Positions 8,340-17,476 of a stretch of 64,000 nt of DNA are shown here, one piece after another. Each line of letters starts with the position of its first letter. Position 1 is the stretch's first letter. Under the pieces are notes generated by a model, which did no database searches, was not told where the DNA came from, and saw only the letters and a list, made by a program, of their open reading frames with translations. The DNA comes from Embleya sp049739465 (lineage in GTDB: Bacteria > Actinomycetota > Actinomycetes > Streptomycetales > Streptomycetaceae). The translations under genes and the position numbers were made by a program. The stretch lies in assembly GCF_049739465.1 (NCBI RefSeq), contig NZ_JBMHHY010000009.1, positions 186,001 to 250,000 on the forward strand, given 5' to 3'.

Positions 8340-9299
8340 TCAACCTAGCGAGGCGGCGCCTCGACCGCCAACCGAACGCACGCCCCCGCGCCGCCCGGGC
8401 CCGTCCGGATTGCGGCCGGCTTCGGGCCGGTTCCAGGTTCGGGTCAGGAAGTCGGCGATCAGTGGGGCGATTTCCGGGAGGCGGTCCTCCAGGGCGAAGT
8501 GGCCGGTGTCCAGGATGTGCAGTTCGGCGTCCGGGAGATCGGCGAGGTACGCGTGTGCGCCCGACTCGGGGAAGAAGATGTCGTTGCGGCCCCAGATGAT
8601 CAGCGTCGCCGGGCGGTGGTCGGCCAGCCAGCGCTGCCACCTCGGGTAGAGCGCGACGTTGGTGTGGTAGTTCAGCGCCAGGTCGACCTGGGCGTCCTTG
8701 CGGCCGGGCAGGTCCAGGAAGTGCTGGTCCAGCGTCCAGCCGTCCGGGGCGACCAGGGTGGGATCGACGGTGCCGCCCTCGTACTGGCCGCGGGTGACCG
8801 GCAGTACGAGCAGTTCGGCAGCCTTCTCCCGGGCGCCCGGCACGTCGGGCGTGAGCGTGGTGAAGTCGCGGGCCAGGTCGGACAGGCCCTCGGCGTAGGC
8901 GTTGGCGTTCTGCACGATCAGTCCGGCGACGGCGGCCGGCCGCCGCTCGGCGAGCCGCAGCCCGACCGGGCCGCCGAAGTCGAAGGTGTAGAGCACGTAT
9001 CGGTCCAGGCCGACCGCGTCCACGAACTGCTCGACCACGTCGGCCAGTCGGTCGAACGAGTAGGTGAACCCGGCCGGCACCTCGGTGTGCCCGAACCCGG
9101 GGTAGTCCGGCGCGATCAGGTGGAAGTCGTTCCCGAGCACGTCGAGCAGCCGCCGAAACTGGTGCGAGGCCGACGGGAATCCGTGCAGCAGCAGCACGGT
9201 GGGGGCATCGACGGGCCCGGTCTCCCGGTAGAAGACCCGGACCCCGTCGACCTCCACGAAACGGTGTGCGACCTGCGGAACGGCGGCGGTGGTGCCCAT
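8340..9299 (-). CDS. Alpha/beta hydrolase, epoxide-hydrolase/dehalogenase-like
   Basis: 319 residues. Oxyanion motif HGFP at 39-42, nucleophile elbow YTFDFGGPVG with Asp107 (not Ser) as nucleophile, GRND with Asp240, and general-base His267 in LDTGHFALED. An Asp nucleophile points to the epoxide hydrolase/haloalkane dehalogenase/fluoroacetate dehalogenase branch. The ATG at 9299 is preceded by GAAGGTTGAGATC; upstream in-frame starts are poor. The last about 35 residues are a Gly/Arg-rich tail outside the fold. It probably forms an operon with the P450 downstream, suggesting oxidation followed by hydrolysis of an epoxide, though that link is inference. Confidence 0.88.
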   Translation of the reverse strand: MGTTAAVPQVAHRFVEVDGVRVFYRETGPVDAPTVLLLHGFPSASHQFRRLLDVLGNDFHLIAPDYPGFGHTEVPAGFTYSFDRLADVVEQFVDAVGLDRYVLYTFDFGGPVGLRLAERRPAAVAGLIVQNANAYAEGLSDLARDFTTLTPDVPGAREKAAELLVLPVTRGQYEGGTVDPTLVAPDGWTLDQHFLDLPGRKDAQVDLALNYHTNVALYPRWQRWLADHRPATLIIWGRNDIFFPESGAHAYLADLPDAELHILDTGHFALEDRLPEIAPLIADFLTRTWNRPEAGRNPDGPGRRGGVRSVGGRGAASLG

Positions 9300-9424
9300 G
9301 ATCTCAACCTTCGTCGGCGGGAGGGTGCGGTGCTTGATCAGTTCTACCCTCACGCGAACTAATGGGTCAAGGTGATCTGGAACGTTAGAATCGGCAACCT
9401 GAGCTGCTGAGTGTGCGGACGGGT

Positions 9425-9457
9425 GCGCGGGGTGGACCGGACCGGCCCACCCCGCGC
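9425..9457. terminator. Rho-independent-like hairpin
   Basis: An 11-bp perfect inverted repeat (GCGCGGGGTGG at 9425-9435, CCACCCCGCGC at 9447-9457) with an 11-base loop lies directly after the DUF427 stop and before the hydrolase gene on the minus strand. It has no U-run, as is usual in these genomes. Confidence 0.7.
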
Positions 9458-9465
9458 GCCCGGCG

Positions 9466-9852
9466 TCAGGCCGGCGGTGCGGGCGGCTCGCCCTCCGCGG
9501 TGACCTGGGCGACCGTGTCGTAAAAGCTCAGCAGGCCCGCGATGTCCGGGACCGAGGCGATCGGCTCGGGGTACGCCCAGACCACGTCCGGACGCGGCCC
9601 GGTGTCGCCGTTGCCCAGGTAGGTCCAGTAGGAGGCCACGCCCTTGAACGGACACGTGGTGTGCGTGTCGGTGGCCTCGAAGCGGGTCAGATCCACGTCC
9701 TCCGGCGGCAGGTAGTAGCGGATCGGCAGTCCGGTCTCGTACAACACGACCGGCCGCTTCGACCTGGCCACCACCTCGCCGTCGATCTCGACCGTCACGG
9801 TCTGCGTGCTGTGCACGGTGGTCACCAGGTGACCCTGCGGTGTTGTCGACAT
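9466..9852 (-). CDS. DUF427 domain protein
   Basis: 128 residues matching the DUF427 family by its typical text: an N-terminal strand pair (VTVEIDGEVVARSKRPVVL), YETGLPIRYYLPPEDVD, then CPFKGVASYWTYLG and VVWAYPEPI. The fold is a small beta barrel of unknown biochemical role, widespread in actinobacteria and often single-gene. ATG at 9852 is preceded by GGAGG (GTCGGAGGAGATTCGC), a strong ribosome site. The hairpin after its stop separates it from the hydrolase/P450 pair. Confidence 0.9.
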   Translation of the reverse strand: MSTTPQGHLVTTVHSTQTVTVEIDGEVVARSKRPVVLYETGLPIRYYLPPEDVDLTRFEATDTHTTCPFKGVASYWTYLGNGDTGPRPDVVWAYPEPIASVPDIAGLLSFYDTVAQVTAEGEPPAPPA

Positions 9853-9956
9853 GCGAATCTCCTCCGACGTGGTGTGGTGCCGCTGCCGGCCCCGATCGTC
9901 CTGGATTCAACGATCCCGGCCCGCCCGCCATTCCGCCGAGCGCGCGAGAAACATCC

Positions 9957-9992
9957 GGATCGCCGGTCGGATCGCCGGTCGGATCGTCGGTT
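9957..9992. repeat. 12-bp tandem repeat, 3 copies
   Basis: GGATCGCCGGTC occurs at 9957-9968 and 9969-9980, with a third diverged copy (GGATCGTCGGTT) at 9981-9992, in the gap upstream of the small secreted protein gene. It may be a protein-binding site or a neutral duplication. Confidence 0.8.
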
Positions 9993-10148
9993 CGAGTGCC
10001 GGGGAGATCGATTCAATTGGTATAGACCTATTGCCGCCGAGACGGCCGAGGACTAGCGTCGTCCGGGTGCGCGCCGGCACGCTGCACGGCCCGAATCACC
10101 GTTCCGGCAAACCGAGTTGCCCTCGGTGCGAGAAATGGAGTCGAGCAC

Positions 10149-10379
10149 ATGCGCAAGGCTATGGCAGGTGTCGCGTTGGCTGCGGCGTTGTTGGGCGTGG
10201 GCGCCGCGGCACAACCCGCGATGGCGGACCCGCCTTCGGGTAGCGGCTTCTACCTGTGGGGCTACTACCCCACCGAACAATCCTGCGACCTGGCCGGCAA
10301 GGCGACGGTCCCGGCGCACGGCCCGGTATACCTGTGTCTCAACAACGGCGGCACCGTCTGGTCGCTCTGGGTGCACTGA
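10149..10379 (+). CDS. Small secreted protein
   Basis: 76 residues with a clear Sec signal (MRKAMAGVALAAALLGVGAA, cleavage near AMA-DPP). The mature peptide of about 50 residues has two cysteines (in EQSCDL and YLCLNN) that could form one disulfide, and is rich in Gly, Tyr and Trp. It resembles the many short exported proteins of Streptomyces with no assigned role. A GAAATGGAG sequence just upstream of the ATG can serve as ribosome site. A strong hairpin follows the stop, so this is probably a single-gene unit. Confidence 0.8.
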   Translation: MRKAMAGVALAAALLGVGAAAQPAMADPPSGSGFYLWGYYPTEQSCDLAGKATVPAHGPVYLCLNNGGTVWSLWVH

Positions 10380-10432
10380 ACGATCCGGTAGCCGGTGGCG
10401 ACGATCGCCGGCCGGGACCACGCGCGGGGCGA

Positions 10433-10450
10433 CCCCACCGGGAGGTGGGG
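10433..10450. terminator. Terminator hairpin
   Basis: CCCCACC and GGTGGGG (7-bp arms, 4-base loop) lie about 54 bp after the stop of the small secreted protein gene. Confidence 0.6.
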
Positions 10451-10576
10451 CCGCCCCGCAGTCGGTGCGGCCAGCTATGGTCGACCCATCGCGGCCGGGT
10501 GTCGGTGCGGGCGTTCCGGGGGTTGGGGCGGTCAGGGTGGGGCGGGCCGCGGGGCTCGTTCGGGCGCGGGGGGCCG

Positions 10577-11128
10577 ATGAGCCGGCGCAAGATCAGGAAT
10601 CTTTGTTATTCGCTGCCGGGGTTCGGGGTGTTGTTGCTCCTGGCCACGATCTTTCTCATCATCCCGAGCCATACCAAGGTCGAGACCGCGCTGCGGGATC
10701 GTGGGGTGGAAACCCGGGCCGTGGTCACGAGCTGTGTGGAGTCCGGGCCCGGGGATCCGGAGACCGGGCCCCGGGTGATCACCGCGCGGTGCAAGGTGCG
10801 CTTCACCCCCGAGGGGCGGGCGGCCCACGAGGCCGAGTTGGCGCTGTCCACGAAGCCGCTGGAGCAGGGGCGGACGCTGACCGTGCGCTACGACCCGGAA
10901 CACCTGGACACCGTCGCCCGGACCGGTGACATCGACTATTGGCACGTGCTCGGTCGGCATGCGATGGATGTGGTCGCGCTGGTCGGCTCCGTGGTGATGA
11001 TCGGCCTCGGGCTGGTCTTCGTGGTCGGCTATCACGTGGTGGTACGACGGTTCGACCGGGCGCGGCACGGGACGGCGCCGCCGAGTCCGTACCCGGGGCC
11101 GTATCCGGGTCCGTACCCGCGCCCCTGA
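10577..11128 (+). CDS. DUF3592-like membrane protein
   Basis: 183 residues: a first TM segment (YSLPGFGVLLLLATIFLII), an extracytoplasmic domain of about 90 residues (ALRDRGVETRAVVTSC, then QGRTLTVRYDPEHLDTVA) and a second TM segment (VVALVGSVVMIGLGLVFVV). This matches the architecture of DUF3592 proteins, whose role is unknown. The C-terminus ends in a proline/tyrosine repeat (PYPGPYPGPYPRP). ATG at 10577 is weakly preceded by GGGGGG. It converges on the Z1-helicase gene with only 7 bp between the stops, so the two units share a termination zone. Confidence 0.75.
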   Translation: MSRRKIRNLCYSLPGFGVLLLLATIFLIIPSHTKVETALRDRGVETRAVVTSCVESGPGDPETGPRVITARCKVRFTPEGRAAHEAELALSTKPLEQGRTLTVRYDPEHLDTVARTGDIDYWHVLGRHAMDVVALVGSVVMIGLGLVFVVGYHVVVRRFDRARHGTAPPSPYPGPYPGPYPRP

Positions 11129-11135
11129 CCCACCG

Positions 11136-14057
11136 TCAGACCGGCGCCGGCGCCGCCACGATGGCGGCCGTGCCTCGGGAGGAGTCCTTGGCACGGAAGG
11201 CGACCAGGCGGCGATCGGGGGAGGTCGCGGTGCTCGGCGGGACCAGTGCGAAGGCCATCACGAGTTCGTTCCGGTCGGGTTCCATCGTCGGATAGATCAG
11301 CAGACAGCCACGTCGGGGCGCGGCCAGGCCGTCCGCGACCGGGTCGCCGATCGAGGGCCCGCTGCCCGCGATCCGCCGGGCCGCATGGCGGTGTGGCGGT
11401 GGGCTGACCTGGTTGAACTGGGTGCCGGTGCGTCGGCTGCGGCTCACCACCGTGAGCGGACCGAAGCCGTGCAGGGTCACCGAGTCGCGATCGGGATTTT
11501 GCAACTGCGGGGCGATCACCACCCAATCCTCGATCTGCGCGGAGATCCGGGGATTCGCCAAGTAGGCCAGATCGGGGCCGAATTGGCTCGGATCGGACCA
11601 GCGCAGCTCGCGCAACACCGGCAGCAGCCGGGAGTTCGTGATCCGGCCGAGGTAGGCCGGGAAACGGCGCAGCCGATCCTCCACGGGAAACGCCAACTCG
11701 ACCTGCGCCGGGTCGAGGGCTTCGATCACCGGGGCGAACTGCTCGACGTTGTGCCGCAGTTCCGCCGCCTTCGTCGGATATCCGGGACGCTCCACCCACA
11801 ACCCCGGCGACCGGGTCTCCACCAGCTCCGCGTTGAACATCTTGTTGCGTGCCGTGGGCTTGAGCCACGGCAGTCGCTGGGTCACCAGCGGCGGGATCTG
11901 AGCCGGAGTCACCTGCGGTGCGCCGTCCACGAGTTCGGCGTAGAGCCGGAGCTGGTCGCGGAACTCCTCCTCGTCCCGACAGATCGCCTCGAACGCCTCG
12001 TACAGATCGCCGTTGCGCCCGCCCTCGTCCCGGCCGATGTAGAGCCGGACCAGATCGCGGTAGTTCTTGCGAAAGCCGAACCAGCGACCCATCTGCATCA
12101 GGGTGTCCGCGGCCAGGGTCTTGCGCCGGTAGTAGGAGACGGTCAGGCCCTCGATGGTGAAGCCGCGGGAGAGTTTGGCGCCGCCGACCAGGATCCGCCA
12201 TACCTTGTCCCGGTCGAAGTCGGCGGTGCGCCGCTCGACATCCTTGTCGCCGTTGATCACCACGACCGGACTGCCGATCGAGTCCTCGATCCGCATCGCG
12301 GCGATGCCGATGTAGGGCGCGATGTCCGCGTACGAGCCGGGGATCGCCGCGCCCGCCGCGTGCGCCTCGCTGACCGGCCGCACGTCCTGCTCGTACAGCT
12401 CCCGCAGCCGCGCCTGGGCACCCGCGCCCAGGTAGCCCGCCCGGCGCCAGATCGCGTTGATCGACTCGGCCTGATCGCGGTGCACATGCGTCTTCACCGA
12501 CTCGTGCACGAGCATCGTGTGATGGCGGAAGTGGCCCGCGCCGAGGCCGTGGTCCTCGCGGAACAGCTTGATCGCGCCGGTGAGTACGAACATGTCGATC
12601 GCGGCCCGCAGATCCGTGTCGTCGTCATCGTGCAGCGGCCGGACCGAACGTACGTGCGCGAGTCCGGCCGAATTGGCCACCGTGCGTTCGTCGGCGGGGA
12701 TCGTGGAGTCGATGTCGTGGAAGTCGGCGACGCCCATGTAGCCGTCCGGGCGGTCCAGCGAGATGACAAAGTCCTTGGGGAAGATGTCCTCCGCGTCGGC
12801 CGGATCGATGAACACGTTCGCGAACGGGGTCGCGGTGTAGCCGACGTACTGGGCACGCGGCAACATGCCGAGCAGCTCGGAGATGATTCCGTTGATCGCG
12901 GTGCGTTGGACCTGGTCCTGCGCCCACTTCTGCGGATCGGACGTGTTCACCGACGCCTGATCGGACTCGTCGTCGATGATCAGCGTGGGGATCTCGCCGC
13001 GTTCGGTCTTGATCCGGCCGAGGTCCTTGACCAGCTTCTTGAGCACCGACGCGTTCTTCTTGACCACCATCAGCCGGGCCGAACTACGGTGCAGGTTCTC
13101 CGGTGCGTACAGCGGGGTGAACCGGTCGGCCTTCTCGAACTCCAGCGCGCTGAGCCCCTGGCGCAGCGCCTGGTAGTCGTCCTGATGCCGAGTCAGCCGG
13201 ACGATGTCGAACCCGCCGAGCCGGGACGGCAACGCGCCGTGCTTCAGGAACCTGCCCTCCAGCCGATCCCGGTCGTCGAGGTAGTCGTAGTCGCGGAAGG
13301 CCAGGGTGCCCGAGTCCGGATCCTGGCCGTAGTAGATGTTCTCCACCCCGACCAGTTCCATGTCCAGCCGGCGCTGGGTCTGCGCGCGCAGTGCCTCGAT
13401 GGTGCCGGTGAGCACGATCACCAGGCGATACCCGGCGTCGATCGCCTTCGCGGTGACGCCGGTGAAGTTGGCGGTCTTGCCGCTCTGCACGTAGCCGACC
13501 ACCAACCCCTTCGCCTGGTAGGGCTGTTCGCAGGCGGGGTCGGCCAGCCGCTCGACCACCCGGGTGGTGTCGCGGTCGAGGGCGGCGACCGCCTCCGGGG
13601 CCCATCGGTGGTCGAGCAGGGTCGCCCGATAGGCGTCCCAGTAGTGGCTGTGGTGCCGGGCCACCTCGTCGGTGTACCAGGGATCCCAGCCCTCGTCGGT
13701 GATCACCACCGCGCCCGACCCGCGTGCGAACGGCGAGCGTCGGTCCAGGAGTTCGCGGGTGGCCGCGGCCAGACCCAGTGCCTCGTAGGTCGCGGCGCGG
13801 CGCTCGGCGGTGTTCGGCTCGGGCTCCCCGGCGGCGAAGTCCCAGCGGCTGAGCCGGTCCCGCCACAGAATCAGCAGCGGGTCGTCCGGATGCGCGTGAT
13901 GCAGCCGCCGACGCAGCGCCGCCTCGCCGAGGTCGGGCACCGGGCCGGGATGCTCGTCGGCCTGATGGGCCAGCGCCTTGGCCAGGTTCCGGGGGTGCGT
14001 GGCCATGCCGCCGAAGGCCGCTCGGTGCAGCTCCAGGAGCGCGGATTCGTCGGTCAT
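11136..14057 (-). CDS. Z1-domain superfamily II ATPase/helicase (defence system)
   Basis: 973 residues. Walker A GYVQSGKT at 188-195, DESDQ Walker B (LIIDDESDQAS near 359-369), TAT motif in GYTATPFANV at 407-416, a motif V-like GGAKLSRGFTIEGL near 625-638 and an arginine-finger motif QMGRWFGFR at 655-663. These are the hallmarks of the Z1 family (PF10593), superfamily II ATPases predicted to move on DNA in restriction-type systems. The ATG at 14057 overlaps the stop of the nuclease gene by 4 bp (ATGA), so translation is coupled. It is the last gene of the ATPase-nuclease-Z1 operon. The C-terminal about 250 residues have no motif I recognise. Confidence 0.88.
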   Translation of the reverse strand: MTDESALLELHRAAFGGMATHPRNLAKALAHQADEHPGPVPDLGEAALRRRLHHAHPDDPLLILWRDRLSRWDFAAGEPEPNTAERRAATYEALGLAAATRELLDRRSPFARGSGAVVITDEGWDPWYTDEVARHHSHYWDAYRATLLDHRWAPEAVAALDRDTTRVVERLADPACEQPYQAKGLVVGYVQSGKTANFTGVTAKAIDAGYRLVIVLTGTIEALRAQTQRRLDMELVGVENIYYGQDPDSGTLAFRDYDYLDDRDRLEGRFLKHGALPSRLGGFDIVRLTRHQDDYQALRQGLSALEFEKADRFTPLYAPENLHRSSARLMVVKKNASVLKKLVKDLGRIKTERGEIPTLIIDDESDQASVNTSDPQKWAQDQVQRTAINGIISELLGMLPRAQYVGYTATPFANVFIDPADAEDIFPKDFVISLDRPDGYMGVADFHDIDSTIPADERTVANSAGLAHVRSVRPLHDDDDTDLRAAIDMFVLTGAIKLFREDHGLGAGHFRHHTMLVHESVKTHVHRDQAESINAIWRRAGYLGAGAQARLRELYEQDVRPVSEAHAAGAAIPGSYADIAPYIGIAAMRIEDSIGSPVVVINGDKDVERRTADFDRDKVWRILVGGAKLSRGFTIEGLTVSYYRRKTLAADTLMQMGRWFGFRKNYRDLVRLYIGRDEGGRNGDLYEAFEAICRDEEEFRDQLRLYAELVDGAPQVTPAQIPPLVTQRLPWLKPTARNKMFNAELVETRSPGLWVERPGYPTKAAELRHNVEQFAPVIEALDPAQVELAFPVEDRLRRFPAYLGRITNSRLLPVLRELRWSDPSQFGPDLAYLANPRISAQIEDWVVIAPQLQNPDRDSVTLHGFGPLTVVSRSRRTGTQFNQVSPPPHRHAARRIAGSGPSIGDPVADGLAAPRRGCLLIYPTMEPDRNELVMAFALVPPSTATSPDRRLVAFRAKDSSRGTAAIVAAPAPV

Positions 14058-15109
14058 CGCGGGCCGTCCTCGGGGTGGTTCGGCTCGGACAGGTCCGAGG
14101 CGACATCGGGCGGGAGCACCCGGGCCAGGTCGACGGCGAGATCGAGCCCGTCGGGGGAGGGGGCGATCGAGGGGACCAGGTCGGCGACGTCGATCCGGTA
14201 GTCGATGTCGACGATGCGCAGCGCGAGCGACTCGGGCAGCGGAGCCAGGATGCTCCCGGTCAGGCGCGGGAAGCCGGCGTCGACCGGGAACGCGGCGGGC
14301 GGCCCGCTCGGCGTCCAGCGATGTTCGCGGGGGATCGCGTGCTCGTTCTCGGTGCCCAGCTTGAGCCGGGTGTCGAAGTCGTCCAGCGTGCCGGGCGCCC
14401 GCACCCGGATGCTGGACCGGATGCCCTCGATCAGACCGAGCACCGAGCGCCCGGAATCGCTCTCGTCCAGGACGTGCGAGACGAACCACAGCGGCCGATC
14501 CTGGTGCGGCGCGAGCTGACCGAGCCCGTGGATCGTATGCATCCGGGCCCGCCCGGTCACCGTCTTGACCTCGACGTCGTAGGGCCCGACGGTGAAGTCG
14601 TGGTCCGCGCAGTCCGGGTGCTGCCACGCCTGGACCGCCGCGTGCCAACCCCGCGCGCTCGCCAGGCCGATCAGCGTGAGCAGTTCGCCGAACAGGCCGA
14701 CCTCCGCTTCCAACGACATCCGCCGCCCCCGCGCCAACAACTTCCGCCAAGCCAGCACCGTCGTCTGTACCGCGACCAGCGGCGCCGTCCCCTCCATCTG
14801 GATCCGGTCCGCGATCTCGCAGCACACGATGTGGAACTCGCGCAGCAGTGCCGTCTGTTCGGTGAAGACCTGCAGGAACCGGTCGCCGCCGTCCAGGACG
14901 CACACCGCCCGGACGCCCTGCATGCCCAGGCGTGGTGCCTTCGTGCCCGCCGGCACCGGGATGCGCAGCGCGGGGCGTCGGCCGCCCGCCTCCAGATGCC
15001 AGTAGAGCGGCGGATCGCCTTCGATCGGGATCAACATCGGCATCCGGTTGTCCAGATGATCGCGCAACGCGTCGCAGCTCAGATGTCTGGTGCGTTGATC
15101 GGAGCTCAC
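14054..15109 (-). CDS. DUF4420 PD-(D/E)xK nuclease (defence system)
   Basis: 351 residues. A PD-(D/E)xK core is visible: E142 in EVGLFGELLTL, D171 in DHDFTVG, and E180-x-K182 in YDVEVKTVTG. This matches DUF4420 (PF14390), predicted restriction endonucleases that travel with Z1 and MORC-like ATPase genes. The GTG at 15109 overlaps the end of the upstream ATPase gene (GTGA, 4 bp), and its own stop overlaps the Z1 start by 4 bp. This tight coupling argues for a fixed-ratio complex. The N-terminal about 100 residues (YWHLEAGGRRPALRIPV) may be a DNA- or partner-binding beta domain. Catalytic residues look complete. Confidence 0.86.
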   Translation of the reverse strand: MSSDQRTRHLSCDALRDHLDNRMPMLIPIEGDPPLYWHLEAGGRRPALRIPVPAGTKAPRLGMQGVRAVCVLDGGDRFLQVFTEQTALLREFHIVCCEIADRIQMEGTAPLVAVQTTVLAWRKLLARGRRMSLEAEVGLFGELLTLIGLASARGWHAAVQAWQHPDCADHDFTVGPYDVEVKTVTGRARMHTIHGLGQLAPHQDRPLWFVSHVLDESDSGRSVLGLIEGIRSSIRVRAPGTLDDFDTRLKLGTENEHAIPREHRWTPSGPPAAFPVDAGFPRLTGSILAPLPESLALRIVDIDYRIDVADLVPSIAPSPDGLDLAVDLARVLPPDVASDLSEPNHPEDGPR

Positions 15110-16635
15110 GAGCCGCCCTCGGAACCGTACTTCGCCGTCTCGCTCTTGACCGCGGTAAGCAACAGCGACTGCCACAGGTCGAGGTTGTCCTTGACCCGGG
15201 GGCCGATCCGCTCGCCCGTGAACGCCTCGTTCATCAGCAGGTAGAGCAGCGTCTTGAGGACCGGGACGTCGTTGAGGCCGCCGCGCCGACCACCGAGCAG
15301 CGCGGCGCGGAACTGCTTGTTCAGCAACAGTCGGCGCTCGTCCCGGTCGATCGCGAAGAACACGTCCCCGCCGAGCGGCACCCAGCGCACCTCGATCGGC
15401 TCCTCGCCTGCGACAAACGGGAGTTCCTCCTCGATCGCGGCGCGCAGTTCCGGGGCGAAGCCCTTGCCGGGCGGCAGTACGGCCTTGCGCTCACGGGTGG
15501 TGGTCCGGGCCTGCCGGTAGGCGCCTTCGGCGTCCTTCAGATAGTCCAGGAAGGTGCGCCCCTCGGCGTCCGTCGCCCGCTCGACCGCGTCCACGAAGCC
15601 CGGTATCGGCTGGAGTTCGGCCTTCTTGACGGTCAGTCCGAACGCCGACTCCGAGTCGGCGGGCAGGTCGAACTCGACCCGGGCCAGCGACAGATGTTGC
15701 TCGCCCTGGCGCAACCCGTGCCAGCCACCGGCTTGGACGAGCCGGTCGTTGCGATACGCGTACAGGCCCTGTCGGGCCACGATGCCGCCGGGGAGGCGGA
15801 ACTGCTCGGCGTTGGAGCGCGGCACCCATACGTGCGCGGTCAGCCGCAGCGGGCCGACGCCATCGAACACGGTGGTGAACTCGCGCGGATAGCCCGGCAG
15901 TCCGGAGATCGGATAGCCGAACGGGTCGACGGCCTGGACCAGATAGATCGTCGGCGGCACCTCGTCGTCCCCGCCGGACACCGCGATGGTGATCCGCACG
16001 CGCCCGTCCGCCAGGAAGCGGTGTAGGTGCAACCCGAGGTGGTCGGCCAACGAGCGCGTGGTCTTGGTGACGTAGATGTCGGTCTGCCCGGCGTCACCGC
16101 GTGCCGGGAAGTCGCGTACCCCGTCCCAGCGCACCGCGGTGCCGTTCCACATCACGTACTCGTCGTAGAGATCCAGGAACCGCTTGGCGAACTCCAGCTC
16201 GACGATGTCGCATTGGAAGCTCTCCTGCGCCTGCTCGGTCCGCCAGCGCCGCCCGACCGTACCCGCCCGCTTGGCCCGGCTGATCACCGTGACACTCTCG
16301 GCGTGGCTGAACGACGCGGCCTTGAGGCCCATCCCGAACATGCCCAGCGCCCGGTCGCCGTAGGCGCGCCGCTTGCCCACGGTCATCGCGGTGTCCAACT
16401 CGGCCTCGGTCATCCCGCGTCCGTTGTCCACCACCACCAGCGAGGTCAACAGGTCGCCGGTGCGCCGGAAATGCACCACGACCTCGGACGCGCCCGCGTC
16501 GATCGAGTTGTCCACCAGGTCGGCCACGGCCTCCTCGAAGCGGTAGCCCTGACTGGCGAGTCCCTTGATGTACCCGGGATCCGGGGGCAGATGCTTGCTG
16601 CCGCTCACAGGTACGTCGAATCGCCAGTCGTCCAT
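15106..16635 (-). CDS. GHKL (MORC/MutL-like) ATPase (defence system)
   Basis: 509 residues. The Bergerat ATP site is complete: N-box ADLVDNSIDAGA (38-49), G1 VVVDNGRGM (67-75) and G2 LGMFGMGLKAAS (97-108). Asp39 stands where MutL has its catalytic Glu. A transducer-like region follows and the C-terminal half has no clear match. This is the arrangement of the bacterial MORC-like ATPases described in predicted restriction-modification operons (Iyer, Abhiman and Aravind, 2008). Its tail YGSEGGS overlaps the nuclease start. The ATG at 16635 lies behind GGGGTGGGC; upstream frame is unlike the family. It is the first gene of the operon; no DNA methyltransferase, AIPR or Vsr gene lies within the flanks seen here. 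Confidence 0.87.
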   Translation of the reverse strand: MDDWRFDVPVSGSKHLPPDPGYIKGLASQGYRFEEAVADLVDNSIDAGASEVVVHFRRTGDLLTSLVVVDNGRGMTEAELDTAMTVGKRRAYGDRALGMFGMGLKAASFSHAESVTVISRAKRAGTVGRRWRTEQAQESFQCDIVELEFAKRFLDLYDEYVMWNGTAVRWDGVRDFPARGDAGQTDIYVTKTTRSLADHLGLHLHRFLADGRVRITIAVSGGDDEVPPTIYLVQAVDPFGYPISGLPGYPREFTTVFDGVGPLRLTAHVWVPRSNAEQFRLPGGIVARQGLYAYRNDRLVQAGGWHGLRQGEQHLSLARVEFDLPADSESAFGLTVKKAELQPIPGFVDAVERATDAEGRTFLDYLKDAEGAYRQARTTTRERKAVLPPGKGFAPELRAAIEEELPFVAGEEPIEVRWVPLGGDVFFAIDRDERRLLLNKQFRAALLGGRRGGLNDVPVLKTLLYLLMNEAFTGERIGPRVKDNLDLWQSLLLTAVKSETAKYGSEGGS

Positions 16636-16929
16636 GCCCACCCCAGGAAGTTCACCTCTACCGTGCGCGCTGTCACGCGCCCGCCCCCACTTGCGCTGGA
16701 CCGACCGTAGCGGTTGGACGCACAAGCCAAAAGCGGAACGCCGCACTCGTGACCGGCGGCACGATCAAGCCACCACCGCCGACCCGGACGCGAGCGGGCG
16801 AAGTCGGACCAATGGGTGGTGGGCCCGACAACTCCCGGGCCCACCAGGCCGATCGCCGGGTCGGCCGGTCGGCGGCGGCGGTGTTGACGGCGGCCCGGCG
16901 CGCAGCGCGTCCGGTGCGCCCGCGTGTGC

Positions 16930-17370
16930 TCAGCTGTCGAACGTCCAGGTGAACATGACGTGGTCGGATTCGGTGTCGGCGGCCGCGGCCTGGTAGGTGG
17001 CGAGGGCTGCCGGGTTGGTGCGGTCGGTGAGGACCCACATGCCGTAGCAGCCGCGTTTGCGGGCCAGTTCGGCCAGGGCTTCGGTCAGGGCGCGGCCGAT
17101 GCCGTGGCGTTGGTGGGTCTCGGCGACGGCCAGTTCGTACAGGAACATCTCGGTGCCCTTGTCCGGGTGCGTCGTCTCGACGCCGGTGACCATCCCGACC
17201 GGGGTGGCGGCCACGTACGCGAGCAGTATGTGATGGCCCGCCTCGCCCAGGAACCGGGCCGCCCAGTCCGGGCGTACCGGGTCGTCGAACAGGTCCCCGG
17301 CCGCGATCACGTCCGCCACCGTCGTCACACGCCGAATCGTCGCCACATTCGTATCCACGACGACATTCAA
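16930..17370 (-). CDS. GNAT N-acetyltransferase
   Basis: 146 residues, single GNAT domain. The acetyl-CoA loop is VAETHQRHGIGRALTEAL at about 88-105, preceded by the beta-strand EMFLYELAV; a late strand ends with VMFTWTF. Overall text (IYDLAV-type strand, RRG/RHGIG loop, GCYGMWVLTD) resembles the aminoglycoside 3-N-acetyltransferase type I group, but substrate residues cannot be judged from sequence and I do not claim resistance. ATG at 17370. It lies between the defence operon and the DUF421 gene on the same strand, but the about 290-bp gap to the ATPase gene argues against co-transcription. Confidence 0.85.
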   Translation of the reverse strand: MNVVVDTNVATIRRVTTVADVIAAGDLFDDPVRPDWAARFLGEAGHHILLAYVAATPVGMVTGVETTHPDKGTEMFLYELAVAETHQRHGIGRALTEALAELARKRGCYGMWVLTDRTNPAALATYQAAAADTESDHVMFTWTFDS

Positions 17371-17476
17371 CGAGATTTGGGCCCATTCCAGAAGCCGTCG
17401 TTGGCAATGGACACGCCATGGTTGGGCTTGATCTTGGGTTGAGTCGCACGGATTTGCGGGAGTTCGGGCGGGTGAG

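Noticed and set aside
11385..14201. A 938-codon open frame on the plus strand opposite the Z1 gene
   Set aside because: Antisense of a gene with complete helicase motifs; composition is low-complexity.
16930..17370. Aminoglycoside resistance enzyme of the AAC(3)-I type
   Set aside because: Only general GNAT similarity is visible; substrate-specific residues cannot be judged, so resistance is not claimed.
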